Shown: positions 52,906-61,157 of the stretch, piece by piece
How the letters are laid out: each line of letters starts with the position of its first letter
Position numbering within the stretch: position 1 is the first letter of the stretch
Assembly: GCF_001045465.1 (NCBI RefSeq)
Contig: NZ_LFND01000002.1
Coordinates: 310,001-374,000 of the forward strand
Origin: Chryseobacterium angstadtii
GTDB lineage: Bacteria; Bacteroidota; Bacteroidia; Flavobacteriales; Weeksellaceae
Length of the DNA stretch: 64,000 nucleotides
Direction: 5' to 3'
Translations under genes and position numbers: made by a program
Notes under the pieces: generated by a model
What the model was told of the DNA's origin: nothing
What the model saw: only the letters and a program-made list of their open reading frames with translations
The model's database searches: none

Positions 52906-52923
52906 TTATTTTTGTTGTTTAAA

Positions 52924-52966
52924 CTGTCAGGCTGAGTATGAACTTACAGTTTATACCCAGCCTGAC
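52924..52966. repeat. TGTCAGGCTG palindrome between valS and the DUF4241 gene
   Basis: TGTCAGGCTG and CAGCCTGACA form a 10-bp stem, with GTAT/ATAC extending it after one unpaired base on each side. There is no T-run, so it is unlike a standard terminator. I recall TGTCAGGCTGAG-type palindromes as abundant extragenic repeats in this group. Confidence 0.65.
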
Positions 52967-52998
52967 ATTCCGATAAACTTAGTGTCTATCTTTTAAAT

Positions 52999-55614
52999 TT
53001 ACAAACTTTTCAGTTTCTCTTCCAAAATAGCAATTTTATCCTGGGCATCTTTCTGTTTCTGACGCTCTATCTCTACGATCTCAGGTTTTGCATTGGCTAC
53101 AAACTTTTCGTTGGAAAGCTTTTTGTCCACAGAAATCAGGAATCCTTTTAAATAGGCTACTTCTTCTTCTGTTTTCTTTTTCTCTTCTCCTAAGTCCAGA
53201 TTTTCGCTCAAAGGAATGGAAACTTCAGTTGCTCCTACCAGGAACGTAAAGCTTGGTTTATCTGTTTTTTCTCCGAAATGAATTTCAGTAACATTGGCCA
53301 GTTTTCTGATCACTGCTTCATTAGGAAATTCTGAAGCACCTGTATAAAGTTCTACAGCTTCTCTCGGAGAAATTCCTTTAGTCTGGCGGTAGTTTCTGAT
53401 TCCGGAGATGATATCTTCTGCCGTTTCGAAGTTTTTAATAATACCTTCATTAAATGCTTCTTCTTTTTTCTGCTGAGCAACAATCAAGGCATCTTCAATA
53501 CTTCTTTCCGAGATAGTCTGCCATAATTCTTCTGTAAGGAAAGGCATAAACGGATGAAGTAGTTTCATTAATTCTTCAAAGAAATATATTGTTTTGTGGT
53601 ATACTTCTTTGGAAATTCCTTCTCCGTAGCTAGGCTTGATAGCCTCCAGATACCAACCGCAGAAATCATCCCAAATTAACTTATAAATTAAATGAAGTGC
53701 GTCTGAAATTCTGAACTTTTCAAACTGATCACTGATCTCAGCAACTGTTTTATTAAGTTTATTCTCAAACCATTCAATAGTCTGCTGATCTGCAATATTG
53801 GCTGGTTTGTCTTCATGATTCCACATATTGATCAATCGGAAAGCATTCCAGATTTTCGTCATAAAGTTTCTTCCCTGAAGCATCAGATCTTCATCGAAAA
53901 GAAGGTCGTTTCCTGCAGCAGAGCTCAATAGAATTCCTACACGAACACCGTCTGCACCATATTTATCGATCAGTTCAAGCGGATCCGGAGAGTTTCCTAA
54001 AGATTTAGACATCTTTCTTCTCTGCTTATCTCTTACAATTCCTGTGAAATATACATTTTTGAACGGAACCTCTTTTCTGTACTCCAATCCGGCCATAATC
54101 ATTCTGGCTACCCAAAAGAAAATAATATCCGGACCTGTAACCAGATCAGCGGTTGGATAATAGTAGTTGATATCTTTATTTTCCGGATCAAGCAATCCAT
54201 CGAAAACAGACATTGGCCACAACCATGATGAGAACCAGGTATCCAAAGCATCCTCGTCTTGTCTTAGATTCGATGTTTCGAGATTTGAGTTTCCGGTTTT
54301 TTCTTTAGCCAAAACTAAAGCGTCTTCGATATTTTCTGCAACTACAAAATCATTTTCTCCGTCTCCATAATAGAACGCAGGAATCTGCTGTCCCCACCAA
54401 AGCTGGCGGGAAATATTCCAGTCACGGATGTTTTCCATCCAGTGTTTGTAGGTGTTTTTGAATTTTTCAGGATAAAATTTAATCTCATCATCCATTACTA
54501 CATCCAAAGCAGGTTTAGCAATTTCAGACATTTTCAGGAACCACTGAACTGAAACTTTAGGTTCAATAACAGCTCCCGTTCTTTCTGAAGTTCCTACTTT
54601 ATTTACATAGTCTTCTGCTTTTAGCAAAAGATCTTTCTCCTTTAATTCTTTGGCAATTTCCTTTCTTACCTCAAATCTGTTTTTGCCGGCATAATGTAAA
54701 CCGTGCTCGTTAAGATTTCCGTCATCATCCAAAGCATCAATCATTTTTAAATGGTGCTTCTGTCCGATTTCATAGTCATTGGTATCGTGAGCAGGTGTAA
54801 TTTTCAGGGCTCCCGTACCAAATTCAATATCTACATATTCGTCTTCAATGATCGGAACCACTCTGTTGACGATAGGAACAATTACGTTTTTACCTTTCAG
54901 GTGAGCGTATCTTTCATCATTAGGATTGATACATACCGCAGTATCCCCGAAAATAGTTTCAGGACGCGTGGTAGCCACAGAAAGGAATTCTTCTGATCCT
55001 TCAATTTTATATTTCAGGAAATATAGTTTTCCGTTCTGCTCTTTGAAAATAACCTCTTCATCAGAGATATTGGTTTTGGCTTCCGGATCCCAGTTAACCA
55101 TTCTGTATCCTCTGTAGATCAATCCTTTATTGTATAGGTCTACAAAGCTTTTGATTACCTGCTGGGAAAGCTTTTCTTCCATGGTGAAACGGGTTCTGTC
55201 CCAATCGCATGAACAGCCCAGTTTTTTCAGCTGCTCAAGGATAGTTCCTCCGTATTTATCTGTCCATTCCCATGCATGTTTCAAGAACACTTCACGGGTA
55301 ATATCAGATTTACTGACCCCTTCAGACTTCAGTTTAGCAACAACTTTGGCTTCAGTGGCAATTGAAGCATGATCTGTGCCCGGAATCCAGCAGGCATTGA
55401 AGCCCTGCATTCTTGCACGGCGGACGAGAACATCTTGAATGGTATTGTTCAGCATATGTCCCATGTGTAATATCCCCGTCACGTTTGGAGGAGGAATTAC
55501 CACAGTATATGGTGGTTTGTCATTAGGCTCTGAATGGAAGTATTTGTTTTCCATCCAGAAGTTGTACCATTTCTGTTCAGTTTCCTGTGGATTGTACTTT
55601 TCTGAAATCTGCAT
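52999..55614 (-). CDS. valS: Valyl-tRNA synthetase
   Basis: An 871-residue class I aminoacyl-tRNA synthetase. The HIGH-type motif is in PPPNVTGILHMGHML near residue 40-55, the KMSKS motif is KMSKSLGNS near residue 530, and the editing domain includes TTRPETIFGDTAVCINP. The C-terminal coiled-coil arm (LGEEKKKTEEEVAYLKGFL to KIAILEEKLKSL) is typical of ValRS. It charges tRNA-Val with valine. Length is normal. It is followed by the DUF4241 gene. Confidence 0.97.
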   Translation of the reverse strand: MQISEKYNPQETEQKWYNFWMENKYFHSEPNDKPPYTVVIPPPNVTGILHMGHMLNNTIQDVLVRRARMQGFNACWIPGTDHASIATEAKVVAKLKSEGVSKSDITREVFLKHAWEWTDKYGGTILEQLKKLGCSCDWDRTRFTMEEKLSQQVIKSFVDLYNKGLIYRGYRMVNWDPEAKTNISDEEVIFKEQNGKLYFLKYKIEGSEEFLSVATTRPETIFGDTAVCINPNDERYAHLKGKNVIVPIVNRVVPIIEDEYVDIEFGTGALKITPAHDTNDYEIGQKHHLKMIDALDDDGNLNEHGLHYAGKNRFEVRKEIAKELKEKDLLLKAEDYVNKVGTSERTGAVIEPKVSVQWFLKMSEIAKPALDVVMDDEIKFYPEKFKNTYKHWMENIRDWNISRQLWWGQQIPAFYYGDGENDFVVAENIEDALVLAKEKTGNSNLETSNLRQDEDALDTWFSSWLWPMSVFDGLLDPENKDINYYYPTADLVTGPDIIFFWVARMIMAGLEYRKEVPFKNVYFTGIVRDKQRRKMSKSLGNSPDPLELIDKYGADGVRVGILLSSAAGNDLLFDEDLMLQGRNFMTKIWNAFRLINMWNHEDKPANIADQQTIEWFENKLNKTVAEISDQFEKFRISDALHLIYKLIWDDFCGWYLEAIKPSYGEGISKEVYHKTIYFFEELMKLLHPFMPFLTEELWQTISERSIEDALIVAQQKKEEAFNEGIIKNFETAEDIISGIRNYRQTKGISPREAVELYTGASEFPNEAVIRKLANVTEIHFGEKTDKPSFTFLVGATEVSIPLSENLDLGEEKKKTEEEVAYLKGFLISVDKKLSNEKFVANAKPEIVEIERQKQKDAQDKIAILEEKLKSL

Positions 55615-55692
55615 AAATTCTATTTCTTTTGCTTACAATTTGCAAAAATAGGCTAAAGAAAAAAAATTTTAAGTATGAATTAAAATAATTTT

Positions 55693-55700
55693 TAACTTTG
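55693..55700 (+). promoter_or_regulatory. -7 element for the DUF1573 gene
   Basis: TAACTTTG matches TAnnTTTG, 42 bases before the ATG at 55743. The -33 half is not evident. It excludes the in-frame ATG at 55698. Confidence 0.45.
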
Positions 55701-55742
55701 TTTCTGAAAATTTATCTAACAAACGTATTAACATTCAAGAAT

Positions 55743-56207
55743 ATGAAAAAATTAATTGCAGGAATTGCATTATTTGGAACATTTGCATTGGCATCTGCAC
55801 AGACGATTACATTTGATAAAACTACCTTTGACTACGGTACTATCAAACCAAGTGCTGACGGTACAAGATTCTTTACAGTAACGAACACAGGTGACAAGCC
55901 TTTGATTCTTTCCAACGTAAAACCTTCTTGCGGGTGTACAACTCCTGAGTTCAGCCAAGACCCTATCATGCCAGGAAAATCTGCTAAGATTAAAGTAGGA
56001 TACAACACTGCTCTTAACGGACCTTTCAACAAAATGATTGAAGTTTTCTCTAATGACCCTGCTAACAGCAGAAGCGTAATTTACATCAAAGGTAATGTAG
56101 ATGCTAACGCTCCTGAACCAAAACCACTGACAGCTGAAGAGCAAAAAGCAGCAGCTAAGGCAGAAAAAAAAGCAGCTAAACTTGCTAAAAAGGCAGCCGC
56201 GAAGTAA
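55743..56207 (+). CDS. DUF1573 exported protein
   Basis: A 154-residue protein with a signal peptide (LIAGIALFGTFALASAQ) and a DUF1573 Ig-like domain (FDYGTIKPSADGTRFFTVTN, NVKPSCGCTTPEFSQDPIMPG, VFSNDPANSRSVIYIKGNV). The tail is rich in Lys and Ala (residues about 125-154, repeated KAAAKAEKKAAK), probably a charged helix. Such proteins are periplasmic or outer-membrane-associated in Bacteroidetes, with no established function. A terminator follows, so it is transcribed alone. Confidence 0.85.
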   Translation: MKKLIAGIALFGTFALASAQTITFDKTTFDYGTIKPSADGTRFFTVTNTGDKPLILSNVKPSCGCTTPEFSQDPIMPGKSAKIKVGYNTALNGPFNKMIEVFSNDPANSRSVIYIKGNVDANAPEPKPLTAEEQKAAAKAEKKAAKLAKKAAAK

Positions 56208-56229
56208 TCTCTACTCAAAAAAATAAAGG

Positions 56230-56258
56230 AACCGCTTTCTGTGAAGGCGGTTTTTTTA
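56230..56258 (+). terminator. Terminator of the DUF1573 gene
   Basis: AACCGCTTTC pairs with GAAGGCGGTT (10 bp, one G-U pair, 3-base loop) and a run of seven T follows. Confidence 0.8.
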
Positions 56259-56269
56259 TTACATTTAAG

Positions 56270-56339
56270 TTAGATTTTAGAAATTAGAGGTTAGAAGTTA
56301 GATTTTAGATACTAGATTTCAGACATCAGAAGTCAGCTT
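56270..56339. repeat. Heptad-period repeat array, TTAGAnn
   Basis: Ten 7-base units in exact register: TTAGATT, TTAGAAA, TTAGAGG, TTAGAAG, TTAGATT, TTAGATA, CTAGATT, TCAGACA, TCAGAAG and TCAGCTT. The first bases change gradually from TTAGA to TCAG along the array. It lies between a terminator and the PPK2 gene. Confidence 0.85.
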
Positions 56340-56378
56340 TAGAAGCTAAAAATTACTTGTTAACTAGATATTTTTTCT

Positions 56379-56434
56379 TAATTCCTGAATCTCACCATTT
56401 TTAAATCTTTACATTTCTCAATCATTAAATATTA
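56379..56434. repeat. Octad-period repeat next to the PPK2 gene
   Basis: Seven 8-base units in register, whose complements read TAATATTT, AATGATTG, AGAAATGT, AAAGATTT, AAAAATGG and so on. They resemble the octad arrays of the export operon but lie in the opposite orientation relative to the plus strand. The register is weaker than in those. Confidence 0.55.
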
Positions 56435-56441
56435 AAAAAAT

Positions 56442-57311
56442 ATGGACACCAATTTCTCAGATGGCTTTCAGGTAAAAGGAAAATTTTCAATAGAAAAGGC
56501 TTTAACGGAATATAAAGGAAAACTCACCAAAGAAGACGGAGAGCAATTACTGATTAAAGAAAAAGAAAAGCTGCGCGAATTGCAGGAAAAGCTATATGCA
56601 GACGGCAGCCAGTCCCTGCTCGTCATCCTTCAGGCAATGGATGCGGCGGGAAAAGACAGTCTGATAGAGCATGTTTTCGGAGGTGTGAATCCACAGGGCT
56701 GTAATGTGACCAGCTTTAAAACACCAAGTTCCAAAGAATATTCCCACGACTTTTTGTGGAGAAATTATCTGGCGCTTCCCCAGAAAGGAATGATTGGTAT
56801 TTTCAACCGTTCTCATTATGAAAGTGTGCTGGTGTGCAAAGTTCATCCTGAATACAACCTCAGCGAAAAAACCTGGTCTTCTGTAAAGGACTTCGACCAT
56901 ACTTTCTGGGAAAACAGGTATGAAAGCATAAGAAACTTCGAAAAACATCTTTCACAGAACGGAACCACTATTGTCAAAATATTTCTGAATGTTTCTAAAA
57001 GTGAACAAAAGAAAAGACTGCTGGACAGAATTAACGAGCAGGATAAAAACTGGAAATTTTCGGCAGCAGATCTTCCTGAGAGAGCTCTTTTTCCTCAATA
57101 TATGGAAGCTTACGAAACGGCGATCAACGAAACCTCAAAAAGCTATGCTCCGTGGTATGTACTTCCTGCGGACAATAAATGGTTTGCAAGGGTAGCCGCT
57201 ATACAGATCATCATTGATACTCTGGAAAAGATGGATCTTAAATATCCCAAACTGGGAGAAAAAGAAAAAGCGGGACTTGAAGCCGCTAAAAAGACCCTCG
57301 AAAACGAATAA
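56442..57311 (+). CDS. ppk2: Polyphosphate kinase 2 family protein
   Basis: A 289-residue PPK2 kinase. Walker A is QAMDAAGKDSLIEHVFGG near residue 65, the lid and substrate region includes RNYLALPQKGMIGIFNRSHYE with the Walker B-like GIFNRSHYE, and a final WYVLPADNKWFARVAA is a PPK2 signature. It uses polyphosphate to phosphorylate nucleotides (ADP, GDP or AMP depending on class). The length suits a one-domain enzyme; class cannot be fixed from this reading. It is monocistronic, with a terminator after it. Confidence 0.9.
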   Translation: MDTNFSDGFQVKGKFSIEKALTEYKGKLTKEDGEQLLIKEKEKLRELQEKLYADGSQSLLVILQAMDAAGKDSLIEHVFGGVNPQGCNVTSFKTPSSKEYSHDFLWRNYLALPQKGMIGIFNRSHYESVLVCKVHPEYNLSEKTWSSVKDFDHTFWENRYESIRNFEKHLSQNGTTIVKIFLNVSKSEQKKRLLDRINEQDKNWKFSAADLPERALFPQYMEAYETAINETSKSYAPWYVLPADNKWFARVAAIQIIIDTLEKMDLKYPKLGEKEKAGLEAAKKTLENE

Positions 57312-57332
57312 CAGAAACCTCAACAATACACC

Positions 57333-57368
57333 GCCCCTAAAAGCCTAGTTCTTTTCAGGGGCTTTTTT
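57333..57368 (+). terminator. PPK2 gene terminator
   Basis: GCCCCTAAAAG pairs with CTTTTCAGGGGC (11 bp, one bulged C, 7-base loop) and TTTTTTG follows, 21 bases after the stop. Confidence 0.85.
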
Positions 57369-57480
57369 GTGGTCTTTTCTTTCGGTTTCGGTGAAATGAT
57401 AAGCTTTTCATCACTCAAAAAAACACATGACAAGGTATTTAAATTCAGATAAAAAGAAAAAACAATATTCTTCCCAATAC

Positions 57481-57612
57481 AAAAAACACTTAACCGTGAA
57501 TAACCTATAAGTGTAATTTATTATTCAATAAGCAAATACATGTAAATAAATTTACTTAAAAAACACCAAATCGTGAATAATTTATTGTTTGTATCAGTTT
57601 TTTTTATATTTT
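57481..57612 (+). promoter_or_regulatory. Upstream control region of the A/B array
   Basis: Two copies of a 28-base motif lie 77 bases apart (57481-57508 and 57558-57585): AAAAAACAC, five variable bases, CGTGAATAA and yyTAT, 23 of 28 positions identical. Overlapping the second copy, TTG (57585-57587), 17 bases and TATATTTT (57605-57612) make a promoter with one mismatch. The repeated motif could bind a regulator of the array. Confidence 0.45.
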
Positions 57613-57655
57613 TATCAAAAATTAAATTTTCACCACAAATCATTAAATTTTAATT

Positions 57656-58033
57656 ATGAATAAGCATTTATTGTTATCAGCTTTCGCTGCGTTAACACTT
57701 ATTTCCTGTAACAATGAGGGAACCGCTGTCAATACTGTAGAAAGCATGAAAACTCCGCAAATGGAGAAATTCGACAAAGCTTTTAAAAGTCTGGGAGATC
57801 CGGAAAACAGGCCTACAGAAGAGGAAAAGAAAAGAAATACTTCCGAACTGAGCGACCGAAGAAAAGCACTTTTGGTTCCGGCATCTAAAGAACTGATCAT
57901 TTCCACAGGCGTTACAGAAGCTGAACTGACGAGAAAAACAGGCGGCGACATGAGCCAGATCATTGTTTGGGCTACCGAAATCTACATCCAGAAAAGTGAC
58001 GAAATCCGCAAGAACATTAAATCCGAGAAATAG
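57656..58033 (+). CDS. Family A short lipoprotein, copy A1
   Basis: A 125-residue lipoprotein; signal ends in lipobox LISC (Cys18) followed by NNEG. The mature part is charged and probably helical, with a core that all five copies share: MEKFDKAFKSLGDPENRPTE, TSELSDRRKALLVPASKEL, TGVTEAELTRKTGGDMSQ and IIVWATEIYIQKSDEI. I do not recognise the family. Mature A would be anchored to a membrane in the periplasm or on the surface. The B1 gene follows 8 bases later, so the two are co-translated. It is the first gene of the array. Confidence 0.7.
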   Translation: MNKHLLLSAFAALTLISCNNEGTAVNTVESMKTPQMEKFDKAFKSLGDPENRPTEEEKKRNTSELSDRRKALLVPASKELIISTGVTEAELTRKTGGDMSQIIVWATEIYIQKSDEIRKNIKSEK

Positions 58034-58041
58034 TAGTGCCT

Positions 58042-58587
58042 ATGAAAAAGTTTTTACTGCTGCTTGGACTTTGTTCCGTTTCGTCAGCCTATGCTCAGGG
58101 AGGAGTTTTGATTATTCAAAATCTTACCACCAATTATGATTACCGGGGAACGATCTTCGCTAATAATTTCGTAGGAGGGTGTTATCCTATAGTGACTTCC
58201 AATGTACCGGATCCTATTCTTGTTCCGGCAGGGGTTACCGCCAAATATGAAAATTACAAAGATCAGTTTCTCACTTCTGCTTCTCCCGTATCCAATTGGA
58301 ACGTTCTGCTTGGTGCCGGTTCTTCGCCTATCCCCAGACCTTATAACCATCTAAGCCTGGCTCCCGGCGGCGTCATTTCCAATAACACCAAATGGTCCAT
58401 GTCTAAATTCCAGATGTTTCATGCGGGAACAATGACTCCTGAGACTTATTTTAACGGAAATATCGGGGATGCTGCCAATACCTGCGTTTCCAACCCGGAT
58501 TATATAGATGCAACGCCATGGGGCAGTGCCAAATGGTTCACCATCACTTCCGGTGGAACTGTATATACGTATTTAGTTATCCAATAA
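58042..58587 (+). CDS. Family B exported protein, copy B1 (two-Cys subtype)
   Basis: A 181-residue protein with a Sec signal (LLLLGLCSVSSAYAQ). The mature protein begins GGVLIIQNLTTNYDYRG and ends WFTITSGGTVYTYLVIQ; between them it looks like all beta-strands. It keeps the two cysteines typical of this subtype (GGCYPI and NTCVSN), likely a disulfide, and the middle motif LSLAPGGVISNNTKW. It has no lipobox, T9SS tail or membrane helix. The start at 58042 (MKKFLLLL) is chosen over the GTG at 58036. Function unknown. Confidence 0.7.
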   Translation: MKKFLLLLGLCSVSSAYAQGGVLIIQNLTTNYDYRGTIFANNFVGGCYPIVTSNVPDPILVPAGVTAKYENYKDQFLTSASPVSNWNVLLGAGSSPIPRPYNHLSLAPGGVISNNTKWSMSKFQMFHAGTMTPETYFNGNIGDAANTCVSNPDYIDATPWGSAKWFTITSGGTVYTYLVIQ

Positions 58588-58598
58588 CCTGATTTATT

Positions 58599-59129
58599 AT
58601 GAAAAAAATATCATTACTTTTATCTGCAATGGCGGGTGTACTTGCTTTTGCACAAACTTCTCCGTTAGTTATACAAAATTTCAATACGTCTGACGCTGTC
58701 GGAAGACTGCGCACCGGAATGCCCGGCGGTGTACCGGGACCTTATATGTATGCGGCTCCCAATGCCCCTTACGGTACTTATACCATACCGGCAGGAGCTA
58801 TGACGACGTACAATACCTTCAGTACATCAGGTATGGCTTCTCTCCCTATCACTACGTGGTATGTTACGGATTATACCAATCCTGCCAACAACGGAACTTA
58901 TCCTTATAACGACCCTTTCATTTCATCTGTAATGAATTCTTCCAATGTATGGGGCGGATTCCATTTCTGGCTGACAGATCCTTCAACAGGTGCTACTGAC
59001 ACGTATCAGCTGGGTGATCCCGCTATATATTCGGGATTCACGAATACAGGGACAGGTACTTTTTCCAGCGCAGACTGGTTTACCATCACCACCCCTAGCG
59101 GCCCGACTACTTACCTGCAGATTTTTTAG
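58599..59129 (+). CDS. Family B exported protein, copy B2 (cysteine-free subtype)
   Basis: A 176-residue protein with signal peptide ending AFAQ. It shares the family frame: an opening PLVIQNFNTSDAVGRL and a closing SADWFTITTPSGPTTYLQIF. It lacks cysteines in the mature part and has PYMYAAPNAPYGTYTIPAGA and NNGTYPYNDPFI, which recur only in B5. So B2 and B5 form a second subtype. It is 11 bases after B1 without an A gene between, and a terminator follows. Confidence 0.7.
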   Translation: MKKISLLLSAMAGVLAFAQTSPLVIQNFNTSDAVGRLRTGMPGGVPGPYMYAAPNAPYGTYTIPAGAMTTYNTFSTSGMASLPITTWYVTDYTNPANNGTYPYNDPFISSVMNSSNVWGGFHFWLTDPSTGATDTYQLGDPAIYSGFTNTGTGTFSSADWFTITTPSGPTTYLQIF

Positions 59130-59134
59130 CAAAA

Positions 59135-59164
59135 AGGCGGCTATTCTGTAGCTGCCTCTTTTAT
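59135..59164 (+). terminator. Terminator after module 1 of the array
   Basis: AGGCGGCTA pairs with TAGCTGCCT (9 bp, one G-U, 5-base loop) and CTTTTATT follows, 5 bases after the B2 stop. It divides the array into two transcription units. Confidence 0.65.
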
Positions 59165-59262
59165 TGAACATCTCAATCCGGGAAGCATCTGTTTTGCTTT
59201 CTGAGGATTTTTCATGTCTAAAATTCAATATGATTTAATTCTAATTCTAATATCATTTAATT

Positions 59263-59634
59263 ATGAAACAAGCTTTTTTATCGGCTGTGATAGCCTTATT
59301 AACTTTAATATCATGCAACAATGAAAGTGCTGCCACTGCTTCTGTGGAAAGTATGAAAACTCCGCAAATGGAGAAATTCGACAAAGCCTTCAAAAGCCTC
59401 GGTGATCCGGAGAACAGACCTACAGAAGAGGAAAAGAAGAGAAACACTTCCGAACTGAGTGACCGAAGAAAGGCTCTTTTGGTTCCGGCATCCAAAGAAC
59501 TGATCCTTTCCACAGGCGTTACGGAAGCTGAACTCACCAGAAAAACAGGTAACGACATGAGCCAGATTATTGTTTGGGCTACCGAGATCTATATCCAGAA
59601 AAGTGACGAAATCCGTAAAAATATTAAACTTTAA
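59263..59634 (+). CDS. Family A short lipoprotein, copy A2
   Basis: A 123-residue copy with lipobox LISC. It carries the ESMKTPQ/DPEN form of the N-terminal core and AELTRKTGND near the end, and it lacks the final SEK found in the others (ends NIKL). It opens the second unit of the array: the 133 bases before it hold a terminator and a 14-base direct repeat (AATATGATTTAATT at 59227 and AATATCATTTAATT at 59249), the second touching the start codon. No full promoter consensus was found there. B3 follows after 11 bases. Confidence 0.7.
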   Translation: MKQAFLSAVIALLTLISCNNESAATASVESMKTPQMEKFDKAFKSLGDPENRPTEEEKKRNTSELSDRRKALLVPASKELILSTGVTEAELTRKTGNDMSQIIVWATEIYIQKSDEIRKNIKL

Positions 59635-59645
59635 AAATAATTATC

Positions 59646-60212
59646 ATGAAAAAAATCTTAGCATTATTAGGTATAGCAGCTTTTTCTCTTGCCTATTCAC
59701 AGGGAGGTACTCTTATTCTCAACAACTATTCTGCATATGACTTTTCAGGATATATTGTGGCTAATAATTTTGCCGGAGGATGCTATCCATACATCACTTC
59801 CAATGATCCGGAAATGGTAAAAGTTCCGGCCGATTCACACATGGGCAACGGGAACGAACTGAGGTATACCGATTTCAGAAATCAATATACAACTTCTTTG
59901 TATCCGATGGCTGCATGGCATGTATCTACCTCATCTGCACTTGGAATATCAAGACCATGGAACCATGGATCTCTGATGCCAGGAGGAACTTTTTCCAACA
60001 ACACCAAGTGGGCTACAACCAAATTTGTTATGTATTATCCGGGAACAACCAACCTTGCTCCTGACAATTTCAACGGTGCTCTGACCCTTCCTGGTAATAT
60101 CAGCTGTTATAATGCTCCAAATTATTTCAGTACTCCTTCCGGCAGCAACAGTGCTGAAATATTTACCATCACCAGCGGAGCCAGCACTACCACTTATATT
60201 CAACTCTACTAA
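59646..60212 (+). CDS. Family B exported protein, copy B3 (two-Cys subtype)
   Basis: A 188-residue exported protein; signal peptide ends LAYSQ. Mature start is GGTLILNNYSAYDFSGYI, and the two subtype cysteines are in GGCYPYI and ISCYNAP. It has ADSHMGNGNEL, also near-identical in B6 and B7 (ESHTGNNQAL, DANTGNGNHL), and LMPGGTFSNNTKW. The end is EIFTITSGASTTTYIQLY. It is the closest relative of B6 and B7 by eye. It is paired with A2 and 16 bases before A3. Confidence 0.7.
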   Translation: MKKILALLGIAAFSLAYSQGGTLILNNYSAYDFSGYIVANNFAGGCYPYITSNDPEMVKVPADSHMGNGNELRYTDFRNQYTTSLYPMAAWHVSTSSALGISRPWNHGSLMPGGTFSNNTKWATTKFVMYYPGTTNLAPDNFNGALTLPGNISCYNAPNYFSTPSGSNSAEIFTITSGASTTTYIQLY

Positions 60213-60228
60213 AATCCTCTTGTACATT

Positions 60229-60606
60229 ATGAAAAAACTTATTTTATCGGCTGTTTTTGCCTCTCTGACACTGATTTCATGTAATAATGAAGGAAGTGCT
60301 GTGAATACTGTAGAAAGTATGAAGACTCCGCAAATGGAGAAATTTGACAAAGCATTTAAAAGTCTCGGTGATCCGGAGAACAGGCCTACTGAAGAAGAGA
60401 AAAAAAGAAATACTTCTGAGCTGAGTGACCGAAGAAAAGCGCTTCTGGTTCCGGCATCCAAAGAACTGATCCTTTCCACAGGCGTTACGGAAGCTGAAAT
60501 CACCAGAAAAACAGGTAACGACATGAGCCAGATCATTGTTTGGGCTACCGAGATCTACATTCAAAAAAGTGACGAGATCCGTAAAAATATTAAATCTGAG
60601 AAATAA
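60229..60606 (+). CDS. Family A short lipoprotein, copy A3
   Basis: A 125-residue copy, lipobox LISC followed by NNEGS. It has the ESMKTPQ/DPEN N-terminal form of A1 and A2, but AEITRKTGND as in A4. The chosen ATG at 60229 starts the signal peptide (MKKLILSAVFASLTLISC); an in-frame ATG at 60112 lies within the B3 gene and would spoil the signal. B4 follows after 3 bases, the tightest coupling in the array. Confidence 0.7.
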   Translation: MKKLILSAVFASLTLISCNNEGSAVNTVESMKTPQMEKFDKAFKSLGDPENRPTEEEKKRNTSELSDRRKALLVPASKELILSTGVTEAEITRKTGNDMSQIIVWATEIYIQKSDEIRKNIKSEK

Positions 60607-60609
60607 ATT

Positions 60610-61113
60610 ATGAAAAAGGTTTTAACCATTATTGGGTTGTTATCCATATCATGTGCATTTGCTCAGGGAGGTCCGCTAGTGATCAACAATTATACGGGTT
60701 ATGATTTCCATACGAGAGTTACTGCTGCCAATCTTACTACTCCTGGATGCTATTTTTATGTCACCCTAGACAATCCTGAACTTGTTATCCCAAGCGGAAG
60801 CAGTGTAAGCTACAACAGTTACAATATTCCGGGTACACTCTGGAAGGTGTCTACATCGCCTTCAGGTGGCACTCCGAGGCTGGGAAGTCATCCGAGTCTT
60901 GCATTAGGCGGCGTGATTTCCGTTAATACCCAATGGGTTGTTTCTGAATTCCAGTTTTATCAGGCAGGAACCCCTTCGTCTTCAGGAGCTGTAGGTGATC
61001 CTTCTTATTCCTGTAATCCTGTTCCTGGTGTCTATTTCACTCCGCAGGCTTCTGTAGAATGGTTTACGGTCTCCAGCGGCGGGACGACTTATACGTACTT
61101 ACAGGCTTTATAA
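60610..61113 (+). CDS. Family B exported protein, copy B4 (two-Cys subtype)
   Basis: A 167-residue copy, the shortest. Signal peptide ends CAFAQ. The mature start is GGPLVINNYTGYDFHTRV, cysteines are in PGCYFYV and YSCNPV, and the end is EWFTVSSGGTTYTYLQAL. It lacks the ADxxTGN segment of B3, B6 and B7, having SGSSVSYNSYNIPG instead. The conserved ALGGVISVNTQW motif aligns with APGGVISNNTKW of B1. It pairs with A3. Confidence 0.7.
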   Translation: MKKVLTIIGLLSISCAFAQGGPLVINNYTGYDFHTRVTAANLTTPGCYFYVTLDNPELVIPSGSSVSYNSYNIPGTLWKVSTSPSGGTPRLGSHPSLALGGVISVNTQWVVSEFQFYQAGTPSSSGAVGDPSYSCNPVPGVYFTPQASVEWFTVSSGGTTYTYLQAL

Positions 61114-61157
61114 TCCAACCGCTGAGTTTTATTTAAAATTAACACCCAATTTCTATT

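Noticed and set aside
55770..56144. Minus-strand frame opposite the DUF1573 gene
   Set aside because: Mirror of a gene with clear signal peptide and domain. No independent support.
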